Shown: positions 9,998 through 19,499 of the stretch, in pieces
How the letters are laid out: each line of letters opens with the position of its first letter
Position numbering within the stretch: position 1 is the stretch's first letter
Source: Magnaporthiopsis rhizophila
Taxonomy: Eukaryota > Ascomycota > Sordariomycetes > Magnaporthales > Magnaporthaceae
Reading direction: 5' to 3'
NCBI GenBank assembly: GCA_003049465.1
Contig: PYSS01000041.1
Span: forward strand, 186,001-250,000
DNA: 64,000 bases
Translations under genes and position numbers: made by a program
The notes under the pieces: model-generated
What the model was told of the DNA's origin: nothing
Databases searched by the model: none
What the model saw: only the letters and a program-made list of their open reading frames with translations

Positions 9998-11784
9998 ATG
10001 GCGACACCCACCGAAGAAGATCAAGCTGTCCTGGGGCAGCTGCTCAGGACGCTGCCTGCATGCGTTGTAGGTGTACTCGTTACTCCCTTCTTATCCAACA
10101 GAGTCACTGTCCCTGCTAACATACATCCTGCTCGCAGCTCCCATGCAGCACTACCTATCCGCCCGACTGCCCGCCAACGACAAAGAACTGCCTCTGCCGT
10201 CCGCTCCACGGAGCAACCCTCGACTGCGTGTTCCAGTCGTGCAAAGGATGGGACATCATATGTACGAGTTCTCCTTCCATGGCCAACCAGCGTCCCCAGC
10301 CAGCTGACAGATGATGGAGAATAGTGGCAAAACGAGCAACAAGCGTCGCGTGCGGCGACCCCTTCCCCGAAGACGGCCGAAACCTCCAAAAGCTCTCGTG
10401 GGCCTGCATCATCGTCGCCACCGTCGCCGTGTTCCTGCGGGTCGCGGGCCGTCTCGTCGCCTCGGCCTCGACCAGACGCAGCACGGGAGGCCGCACCGCT
10501 GTAGCCGCCACCACCACGCGGGGGCTGGCGGGCCTCTGGTGGGACGACGCGCTGCTGCTGACCACGTACGCCCTCATGGTCGCCGTCATGGCCATGTCCG
10601 AGGTCGGCCTGAGTCGCGGCTTTGGCGATGGGCCATGGGTATCCAGGCCGCAGGACCTGGACTTGCAGGGTCTGCTCGTCTTCATCGGCGAGCCGCTTTA
10701 CTTTTTGGCGGCCGCGGGGCTGAAGGCGTCGTTTTTGCTGTTTTTTGCCCGCATTTTCGCTGTCGGCAGCAGCTCGCACCAGCGCTGGGGATTACCCGTC
10801 GGCGGGCTACGTGACCGCTGGGCCCTGACTGGCGTCCTGCGCTGGGCACATTTTGCCAACCTCGTCGTCACCGGCACCTTTGTGGCGGTCATCTTCTTCC
10901 AGTGCCAGCCCATGTCGTACTTTTGGAAGGGCTGGGATGGCATTCACCAGGGCACTTGTATCAATCGGAAGGCCGTGCCGCTGGTGCACGCCGTTCTGGG
11001 CATCGTGCTCGACGTGTGGATCCTGATGATCCCGTTGTGCATGCTGCCGTCGCTGCGCGTGTCGTTTTGGAAAAGGATGGGCATCGCGGGCATGTTTTGC
11101 GTGGGGACTCTGTACGTTGGAACACCCTTTCTTTCCTGTCTGACTACAGGGAAACGTCACTAACTCTACTACTACAGAGCAACCATTGTCAGCTGCCTCC
11201 GCATCCCCGCTGTCAGAAAGGACATCGAGAGCAGCTACTCGCTCACCTGGAACCAGACCGAGGTGCTGCAGTGGACCATGATCGAGATGACGACGGGCAT
11301 CGTGTGCGCCTGCATGCCCGGCCACGGCGCCCTCTTCTCGCGTCTGTGCCGCCGCGCCCGCACGCTGCTGGGCATGGCCACCAACAAGGGCAACCCGTCC
11401 GGTCACGGCCGGTCCAACAGCAGTGGTGGCGGCGGCCGAGGCGGAGCCCGCATACCGTCCGTGTATTTGCCTGCCACGCCGTCGTCTGTCGCCACCGCCG
11501 TCCCCCGCGACGGAGACATCTTGGCCAAGACGCACGTCGAGGTGCGCCAGACTGCGGTTGGCGAGCGGGTTGGGCCGTGGGGTTCGACTGTCGAGTTGAC
11601 GGGTCTAGGGGAGAAGGCCGAGGAGGGTGGTGATGGGTTCCGGGGAGGCCAGGTCGTGGAGACCAAGATCTGGGCGGGGTCGATCGGGAGGAGCAAGTCG
11701 CTGGGGAGGTCGATCACTCTCGGGAGGACGAGGTCCAAGATAGAAAAGTCGCGGAGGAGGGCGTCGCAGCCGGGTAGGAGATGA
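9998..11784 (+). CDS. PTH11-like seven-TM receptor with N-terminal CFEM domain
   Basis: Four exons: 9998-10066, 10138-10261, 10325-11111, 11178-11784 (528 residues), all junctions in phase with GTAGGT/GTACGA/GTACGT donors. Exons 1-2 rebuild a CFEM domain from residue about 19: the Cys pattern LPACVLPC...DCP...NCLC...DCV...SCKG is visible, with a further Cys after the next junction (SVACGDP). Exon 3 holds most of the fungal rhodopsin-like domain (helices from about WACIIVATVAVFLRVAGRL, the WWDDALLL motif, FQCQP, VLDVWILMIPLCML). Exon 4 holds the last segment and a Ser/Arg/Gly-rich cytoplasmic tail. CFEM-containing PTH11 relatives act as surface sensors in Pezizomycotina; the ligand is unknown. 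No classical signal peptide precedes the CFEM domain. Confidence 0.88.
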
Positions 11785-13128
11785 CTGGTTTTGGTATGTA
11801 ACTTGTAAATACTGTAAAATATGCTCTGTTGGATACCTCTGCTGTGCGCTGGATGGCGTTGCTGCGGTGCCGGGGCAAGATCTGTGGTTCTCCACGATAC
11901 CGTTGGATTCTGCACCGACAAACGGACAGCCGAAAGGCCGTGCATCATCTGCTCAGGTTGCACTGCTTTGTCAGTGCCGACTCCCGATCAGCGGCTCTTC
12001 CTCTCCGCATCAACCCTGTCTGCTGGGCCCAAAAGCACCGCCGTCATTATAGACTTGATCCTGGTAGTCTCGCCACGGAGCCATGTCGCATCGAGGCCAG
12101 TAAAAGCTATTCTATAGGCACGACATCGGGATTGTCCGGTCCTTTGGATCCGCCATCCAGGTAGGCGGGTCAGAGTGTTTTGTGAGGAGCAATTTGACCC
12201 GAGCATTCCTTGCTCGTTCGATTCTTGCGTTTCCGCTCGGTAGCAGGCAGATTGGTTGTATTATGTCCATCATCGCACATTGTCGCACATCCCCCGCCAG
12301 TTCAGCCCAGCGGCAAACACCCGCGTTTTCAGCAGACGATATCTGGCGCGGGGATACCTCCAGAGCCATCCGGGATATCCGTGTCGGCGTGCAACGCGAA
12401 GTCATCTCCACCGGCTTCGATTATCACGTACCCCTAGTCGCGGTAATCAGAGACTCCCTGTCGCTAGCAATGATTTATTGGCGCCAGTCCCCGCCCGACC
12501 TTAAACTCCCTTTCATAGCTTTCCAATCCATACCCCGATTCCAGTCCTAACTCGAACCCAACCACTAACCCCTAGCTTAACTGCTGATCTTAATTTTATA
12601 TTTTGAACGATCGTCCGGCCTACGGCAATTAGGACATTCGGGGATTGACATGGGGCCCCTGGCTAACGCGACCGAGGGACCCTGATAATCGAAGCCGGTC
12701 TCCGCGACCGCGTCGGCTGTCGCCCGCCGCTTTCTCGTCTTTGGGTTAGTAGCGGAGTCGTCAGGGATCAGCCTCCTTACTCGGCGATTCATGACATTCC
12801 AGGGGGTGCTCGCCTGATCTTTCTCCCCAGGTCAGGCATTTCGTCCTGGGTAACATGGATTTTCTCGGGATCTGTCAGCGCTCAGGCAAGCGAACGGACG
12901 CGAACCAGATGCTGTACTGCAAGATGGAGGTGTGTCAAGAGCCGCCGGCAGCTAGTTGCCGTCCCCTGTATCTTGAGGTACCACTTCGAATCAAGTGGAA
13001 AATGGCGAATCGAGAAACTGCCAGTCACGACATCTTTTTCTTTCAAGTCATTTTTTTTCCGGGTGAACCCTCCAACTACCTATTTTACATCTATACATAC
13101 ATCATAACGCTGCTGTCCAGCGAGTCGT
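11785..13128. other. Gene-poor 1.3-kb spacer with an inverted repeat
   Basis: Separates the tail-to-tail PTH11-like genes. No reading frame here has a recognisable domain. It contains an inverted repeat (12410-12426 with 12683-12699) and flanking weaker homology, perhaps the remains of a transposable element. Confidence 0.5.
12385..12720. repeat. Inverted repeat, possible degenerate foldback element
   Basis: ACCGGCTTCGATTATCA at 12410-12426 is exactly reverse-complemented at 12683-12699. Similarity continues imperfectly on both sides (GTCGCG and CGCG-GAGA blocks), so the arms are about 45 nt with about 250 nt between them. Confidence 0.6.
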
Positions 13129-14599
13129 TTACCGAGGCTTGAACTTGTAGTAGCTCGCGTTGGGATCCCCCTGCTGGCCCTTGTGGCTGACGCTGCTCAG
13201 CTCAAACTGCTTCGTCACCACAATGTTCTCGGCCCTGCTGCCGCCGCCCCGGTCCGGCATCATCCCTAGCTCGACCCGGTTCATCTCGTCGCTGGGAGAC
13301 TTGAGCGTCTGCAGGTCGTGCTCGGACCGGTCGTCCAGCCACGCCAAAGGCCGTCCGTCGTCGTCGACCCGTCGTCCGCCGCCCTGGCCGAACGTCACGA
13401 GCGAGTTGTCGGCCCCGGCCGAGACCTTTTGGCCGCTGCGCTTGGCTCCGGACGAGGCGACGCCGCTACCACCCGTCGTGAAGGAGGTGGTTCCGTGTAG
13501 CAGGAGGTTGAGGATTGGTTTGAGGGATGGGAGGCAGCCTGTGTCGACGCAGAATGCGGTTAGTTGGTGTGTGATATGATGGAAGATGCATGGGGTAGCA
13601 GGATGACGGACAGCAGACAACGGCAATGTTGCCTTCGGCGTTGGTCCAGATGATGGAGTCGGAAAAGTTCCAGGTAATGTCGGGCGACTGCAGATTAACG
13701 TGCATGATGAAGCTGAAGCGGACCATTGAGATGACGGTGACGCTGTGTGGAGAGACGCAATAAGTTAGGTGTGCTCTCTTTGGGTGGGTTAATTAGACAG
13801 CTGCAAGCTCGACTTACAAGGCGCCGAGCAAAAAGATGCCAATGACGGCTATCTTCTGCGACAAGCGCAGCTGCAACCTCCACACAAACGGCGCCGGCAT
13901 GGCCACGATGAGGGCGTCGGTGACGATGGTGGGCACGGCGTTGCCGATGAAGAACTTGCCGTTGTCGACGCCGCACGTGTACTCGGACGGCGGCATCGGG
14001 TTGACCGGGTCCAGCTTCTCCCAGGACGCGCGGACGGGCACGCACGTGAAGAGGGACACGAGGAAGATGGCGACGCCCCAGCACATGACGATGCCCGTCA
14101 TGACATAGATGGGAACCCGGATGGCCGTCTCGGCTTTGAACAGCCGCCAGTAGAAGTGCAGCGTCGACAGCTTGACGGCCACCTGCGAGATGGTGTAGGC
14201 CAGCTCCGACACCAGCAGCCCCTGCGCCCACACCTTGGCCGCGTTGGGCGGTGCGGCCCAGATGTGCAGCCCCGTGCCGTGGGGAACCATGTAGCCGATG
14301 GAGATCAAGACGTGGACGGAGGCCGCGATCTGCGAGCAGGCGGGGAAAAGGACGGTTAGCTGCTGACTAGCGGCGCTGGGGCGGGGAGGAGCAATGCCCG
14401 GGGGACAAATCATACGCACCAGACCAAACGTGACGAGCCAGTCGTCCGCGTATAGCTTCGACCCCTGGAGCCTCCGGGCGATGAGGCGAAGGCCGACGGC
14501 CACAATGGCGCAGAGCCACGTCGTCACCAGCGAGCCCAGGATCTCGGGCACTCTGGTCTCGGTCAGGTTGAGGCCGTCGGGCGGCGGTGGGAGTGCCAT
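13129..14599 (-). CDS. PTH11-like/SAT4-family seven-TM protein without CFEM
   Basis: Four exons in transcript order: 14599-14420, 14329-13818, 13742-13612, 13538-13129 (410 residues). Phases agree throughout. The first intron (14330-14419) is a multiple of three without a stop but has canonical ends (GTGCGT...CGCAG). The third uses a weaker GTCCGT donor, chosen because it restores the family motif NIAVVC-x-CLPSLKPIL. The N-terminus goes straight into helix 1 (LVTTWLCAIVAVGLRLIARR), then YADDWLVTFGL, helices 3-7 and a basic Gly/Ser-rich tail. This is the fungal rhodopsin-like (SAT4-type) domain. Neighbouring the CFEM version 1.3 kb away and converging with it, the two may be diverged paralogues. 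Ligand unknown. Confidence 0.85.
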
Positions 14600-15828
14600 C
14601 TTGGACTGGCTAGTGCGATAGGACAGACAAAGCTGAAGATAACATCAGACGGGCAAAAGCAGCGACTGTCGCGCGAGGATGGGAGGCTCGGTTTCCCATC
14701 CCCTATATGTATGTTGGGTGTAATATCCAATGTGTTGTGCTTGGCATCGAATCGAGCGGCCTTGGAAGGGTTTGCCCTGTTTTATCTTTTGGCCAAGGTT
14801 ACATGGCCCCCTAATCTCGGGTTCCGCCGCTAATAGTGCCGCCCGGAGTTAGTCCATATCCATCCTAAAAAGCGTGTTTTTGGCTTCCGGAGCGCCGTTG
14901 AATTATATCATATTGCTTTTCGTGTCCCGCCTTACATATTGTTGTGATATCTCTTTCTGTTATTCCCACGACAGGCTTGCGCGGAAAATTGCCAAACTTT
15001 CTGCGTTCAAGGGCCAGGTCGGCTACCACTGCCGCCAAAAGCCCTTGCACGACATCACCCCAGTCAACGGTCGGAAGCATGAATCTGATCCTCCGCCCCC
15101 TGAACACGCCCCGCTTCTCGTCTACATGATGGGGCGGGCTCTGGAGAAGAATTTGCAAATGACCCGCCTGCCACCTCCACATCGTGCGTTTGGACCCCCC
15201 TTATGTCTCCGCTAGGCCTGCCTTTGTGGGCTAGTGGATGAGGGCCTATCCCTCTCTCCAACTCCACCATCCAGGGGGGCAGTAAGCTTCTCTAATGGTG
15301 AGTGTTTGACATGTAGTTTATGCTGTCCCGGACCCGATATATTCGGTTAAGCTTCGGCCCGGTAGGCCGATCCGCAAGCGGATGATCGCACACATAGGGC
15401 GAAACATTTCGTCTCCTCTGGCAACGAAGCCATCTCTGCAGAATGGCACAAGTGGACAGGGTTGACAGGTGGACGTCCGGGTTCTTGAGTCGGGTTGTAT
15501 AGCCCGCATATCCCAGTCGGCAGGGACAGCCCTCGCACTAGCACTAGCTTGTGTCGATGCTGCTAGGCTAGTTCCGTCCACTCGTTTGCTAAAGCAACCT
15601 GGCGGCAAGTTGAGCCGGACACAAACTGTTACACTGCGTGGCGCCCTGCCATACTGCTGCGCCATACTGCGCATACATACAAAACAGTCTGCTGTTCCGG
15701 CCGTTCCGTGACCCAAGATACGGTTCCTAAACCTAGTCTCGCTGGCGACTTTGACTTTGGCAAGCATTGTAGCGGCACACCCTAACACCAACAAGCTTTT
15801 TGACGACGCCACCACCACCGCCGCCATC
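14600..15828. other. Intergenic region, divergent promoters of the PTH11-like and hydrolase genes
   Basis: About 1.2 kb with no supported gene. Minus-strand frame 15318-15950 overlaps the hydrolase antisense and shows no domain. Confidence 0.5.
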
Positions 15829-16700
15829 ATGAGCCACTTCCACCTGGTCCCCGGCGCCTGGCACGGCCCCTGGGCTTTCGACCTGATCCGTGCCGAGCTC
15901 GAGGCCAGGGGCTTCTCAACTTCGACCTCGACCCTGCCCAGCGTCGGCACCGTGGATCCGGACCAGGCCTTGTATGCTGACGTTGCTGCCGTGCGGGCTG
16001 ATCTCGAGGGGCTGGTTAACGCCAGGAAGGAGTTCGTCCTGGTCGGCCACTCCTACGGCGGCGCCGTCATCGGCAGTGCAGTCGAGGGGCTCAGCGCCCA
16101 CCAGCGCAAGGCCGCCGGCAAGGAGGGCGGCATCGTCTCGCAGATCTGGATGGCAGCGTTTGCCCTCGACGTCGGCGGCAGTCTGGGCGCCGGGCTTGGC
16201 GGCGCTGTTCCCGATTGGTGGTCCATTTCTGTGAGTGATCGGCCCGTGTTCTCCTTTGAACACTACCTGATGACTAACAGCACACACCCACAGGCCGACA
16301 AGCAGTTCGTCTCCCCTCGGACCCCGGAGAACATTTTTGTAAGTACTTCGAAGGTCTGTTGGCGACGAACGCAAGCGCCAACTAACCGTCAAACTAGTAC
16401 AACGACGTCACAGACAAGGAGCTGGTGGCCAAGTGCGCCGCCGCCCTGGGCCCGGAGCCGCTGAAGATCACCACGGAGACGGCCACGTACGCGCCCTGGA
16501 AGGAGGGCTTCAGCGTGGCCTACATCTTTTGCGAGCTGGACAACGCCATTCCGATCGCGGCGCAAAAGGGAATGGCGTCGCAGTTCCCTGCCGACGCGTT
16601 TACCGCGACCATGAACGCGAGCCACTCTCCCTTCCTGAGCCGGCCCAGGGAGCTGGCTGATCACCTTGTTGCCGCGCTGGAGCACGCCAAGTCCAAATAG
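15829..16700 (+). CDS. Alpha/beta hydrolase (EstC-like esterase family)
   Basis: Three exons: 15829-16230, 16294-16338 (a 45-nt exon) and 16398-16700, all phase 0; 249 residues. The start at 15829 gives the family N-terminus (HLVPGAWHGPWAF). A nucleophile elbow GHSYGG places Ser75, an acid residue is likely in CELDNAIP (about 197), and the catalytic His is in ASHSPF (about 225). These single-domain hydrolases are cytosolic and in fungi are often linked to secondary-metabolite or small-ester hydrolysis, but no biosynthetic genes lie nearby. The frame is open upstream to 15751 but that part does not resemble the family. Confidence 0.87.
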
Positions 16701-16962
16701 GTGTGTTGCTGTACATATGTAGAGATGATGTGTTAACGTAGCGTCCGTTACTGCTGGCCGTTTTGCTACGATTGCTTGCTGGTTTCATTGGTGCCTTTGC
16801 CGCTTTATGCTGGGCCTTTGTTCTCAATGGGCTGCTTTGTTTGCTACGAGGCTTGGAGGAAGCCACGCCTGAACGGCAAACACTCGCGTTCCTGCCCTTC
16901 CACGCTCCTGCCGTCGCCTACTTCAAAGCAAGTCCGCGGCATCTGGTCATCAAAACATCCAA

Positions 16963-17043
16963 GCGCGTGTAGTTTAAGGGTAAAATCCATTGTTCCCATT
17001 CAGGGATTCCGATGGGCTCCGGGTTCGAGTCCCGGCGCGCGCA
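16963..17043 (+). tRNA. tRNA-Gly(CCC) with a 10-nt intron
   Basis: Acceptor GCGCGTG/CGCGCGC with discriminator A, D stem GTTT/AAAT, anticodon stem CATTG/CGATG, 4-nt variable loop, T stem CCGGG/CCCGG with loop TTCGAGT. The 17-nt anticodon loop (16993-17009) contains anticodon CCC followed after position 37 by an intron TTCAGGGATT (16999-17008), whose GGG can pair with the anticodon. T run at 17047-17053. Confidence 0.88.
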
Positions 17044-17079
17044 ATCTTTTTTTCTGCACACCTGGACTTGAGCATTCTC

Positions 17080-17118
<39 letters not shown>

Positions 17119-17516
17119 TTTGAGCTCTAGTCAACGACTGCCTCCAATCGACTCGATGCAATCCCCCGACATCCGTAACCATGCTTGCTTTGGTCAGGTC
17201 GGGTTCGGCTACGATGGCGGATTCGCGCCGCCCTGATGGCTCAGGATCTCTGCTTCAACCTGGAATGTGGGTTTTGTTTGCTGGTCGGGCTGCTGGCGTG
17301 GATTGAATTGGCCGTTTGTCTTTGTTTTTGCGCCCATGCGGGAAAAGGCCCCTCACCCCACAACCCAGCGCGCTGGCTCGCCATCAGTGCCCCACTTCTG
17401 GAACGCATCAACACCTTCCTCTTTCACCATCAAACAAACGCCTTCTATCTGGACCCCGTATCGACGGCCACGTGCGGACATGTCAGCCGAGGCCTATTGT
17501 CATTCGCTCCCAATGC
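17044..17516. other. Intergenic region with a 37-nt poly-T tract
   Basis: T run at 17081-17117, 40 nt past the tRNA-Gly terminator, then sequence running to the aldolase stop codon. No gene seen. Confidence 0.5.
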
Positions 17517-18392
17517 CTACGGAGCTCTCCCCGTAGAGCCGACAACGTCCATCTGCCACTCCATCAGCCTGCGCGCCTCCTTCACGCCCTGCTCCATCAG
17601 CTCCGTCAGACTCAGCTTGGACGCGTTCTGCCGCAGGTGCACCAGGTAGTCGTCCAGAACCAGCTTGTTGACGTTGACCTTGGACACACCGCCCGCGACG
17701 CTCCTCCTCATCACGTCCTCGGGAAAGCCGTTGGTGCCGTGCAGGACGAGACGGACCCTGCCGTCCGCCGCCTTGCGTATGCTCTCTAGCCGGTCCCAGT
17801 CCAGGACCGGCCCACGCTGCCCGTACTCGCCGTGAACGTTGCCAAACGCCGGCGCCAGGAAGTCGATACCCGTCGCCACAAAGTCCTCGACCTGCTCCGG
17901 CGTGGTCAGCGCGCCCTCGAGCTCCGCCGTGTCCGTGTCGGCGATGCCGTCCTCGCCGCCCTCGATGCGGCCCGGCTCGGCTTCGACGGCGATGCTGCGC
18001 ACGTGGCAGTAGGCCACCAGCTCGCGCGTCCGGCGGAGGTTCTCGTCCATGTCGTGGTGGCTCATGTCCACCATGATGCTGTCCAGCGGCAGCGTGTCGG
18101 CCGCCCGCCGGATCAGGGCCTCGTCCTGCGCGTGGTCCATGTGCACCGCGATGGGCACCGTGGCCTGCTTGGCTGCGTTCGCGGCGGCGTGGACGATGAG
18201 ACCGTCCGAAAAGGTGACGGCCCACGGGAACACCTGGATTATGAGCGGCGACCGCTTCGCCTCGGCGGCCGCCACGAAGGCCACGACGTGCTCCAGGTTG
18301 TAGGCGATGGGCGCCTGCACGCCATAGCCGCCCTCCTCGGCCGCCTTGAGGATCTGGTAGGTTTTGTTGGTTGTGGGATCCCAGACCGCCAT
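17517..18392 (-). CDS. Class II fructose/tagatose-bisphosphate-type aldolase
   Basis: Intronless; 291 residues from the ATG at 18392 (MAVWDPTTNKTYQILKAAEE), the usual start of the fungal ketose-bisphosphate aldolase class II family. The frame is open to 18581 but the extra part is Lys/Arg-rich and unlike the family. Metal and active-site motifs: VHMDHAQD, DMSHHDMDEN, EAEPGRIEGGEDG, FGNVHGEYG, LHGTNG and KVNVNK. The zinc-dependent enzyme cleaves a ketose 1,6-bisphosphate or related ketose phosphate in the cytosol. The loop written HGGSG in glycolytic FbaA is HGTNG here. This, with the short length versus about 360 residues for glycolytic fungal Fba, suggests a GatY/KbaY-like or accessory aldolase. 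Confidence 0.85.
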   Translation of the reverse strand: MAVWDPTTNKTYQILKAAEEGGYGVQAPIAYNLEHVVAFVAAAEAKRSPLIIQVFPWAVTFSDGLIVHAAANAAKQATVPIAVHMDHAQDEALIRRAADTLPLDSIMVDMSHHDMDENLRRTRELVAYCHVRSIAVEAEPGRIEGGEDGIADTDTAELEGALTTPEQVEDFVATGIDFLAPAFGNVHGEYGQRGPVLDWDRLESIRKAADGRVRLVLHGTNGFPEDVMRRSVAGGVSKVNVNKLVLDDYLVHLRQNASKLSLTELMEQGVKEARRLMEWQMDVVGSTGRAP

Positions 18393-19499
18393 TGCAAGGG
18401 TTTTTCTGTTGGGTGATGCTCGACGAGTACACTGCCATGGTTCTGCTTCTTTGCCTGCTTTTTGTTTTCGCTGCTTCCTTCCAGACTTCTTGGGCGTCAA
18501 ACCCCCGAGACGCGCAAGGCCCACAGACAGCATGGCATTAATGACCCCCATATCTCGGCATAATATGTTTGATCGTTCCATTACTGCGGTTTAGGTTAGC
18601 CTCGAAACGCTGTTCTGGGACCGAGGCCACAAAGAACCCTGGGCGCCAAGCTTCTAATGCCGAGTCTAATTCCTGGACGGCAGCTCCACGGCGTCGATGG
18701 GGCGGTGCCGAAGGTTTCGACAGCCAGGCCGTGACCAATCACCACCCCTTATATCACCCGCCACAACCGTCTCTGCTGCCTTGAGCACCAGCCTGCGCTC
18801 GACTGTCGCCCAAGGAGTTGGGCACGCTCTTTCCTGACCCAGTACACGGCTCGCTTCTCCGGCCCTCTGCCGACGCCGGAGCTACCTCTGACTGACTGGA
18901 AATCCTCAAAACGAGCCCTGGGGAGGCCTTTTATCGTGGCTGTGACGACGCAGAAAATGGCGACACCACATCACGACCAGCCCAGCTGTCATGGATCTGG
19001 ATCGTGTATCTGCTGACAGCGTCGGCCTTTCTCTTTCTTGGGCATCCCTGGCAAGAAAACTTAGCTGACGCGCATCACGAACTGTCTCTTCCACCGGCCC
19101 ATCGTAGACTCGTCCACTCTCTCGTGCTTACCCGCTCTTGGCCTCGGCGCCCCGATGTAGCCATACTGTTCTCCGCCGTCACCTGCGCCGACTACGACTT
19201 CAGCGCCCGCTCCGCTCTCCTCGCCGTGCCCTTGTCGCTGCCGCACACGCCCGTGTCGTTTATCGGCATGCCAGATGAGGTCACGGGCACCTCGCTCGCC
19301 TTTGTCAATGTGCTGGACAAAAGACAGGTGTGTCCGCTTGTCGACACATCAGCCCAGCTTGACAAAGACCCGTCCCCGCCCCTAGTACGACGCGATCCAG
19401 ACAGCGTAACGAGTTTCGTGTTTACCCGTGCACGAAATGGTTCACTCTAAGCTACCAGCCTACATGCCCCAAGCCTCGAGCTACGCCCGCGAGGCGTCC
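18393..19499. other. Intergenic region between aldolase and SNF-family gene
   Basis: About 1.1 kb, aldolase promoter side on the left. The plus-strand frame 19004-19450 starts with a hydrophobic stretch but shows no recognisable domain; not called. Confidence 0.45.

Noticed and set aside
14330..14419. Reading the 90-nt segment as coding in the PTH11-like gene
   Set aside because: It is a multiple of three without a stop, but its ends are GTGCGT and CGCAG, and the inserted Pro-rich segment would interrupt the YADDWLVTFGL-to-helix-3 region.
19004..19450. Plus-strand frame with a hydrophobic N-terminus
   Set aside because: The apparent signal-like start is followed by sequence with no family resemblance or conserved Cys pattern; not enough to call.
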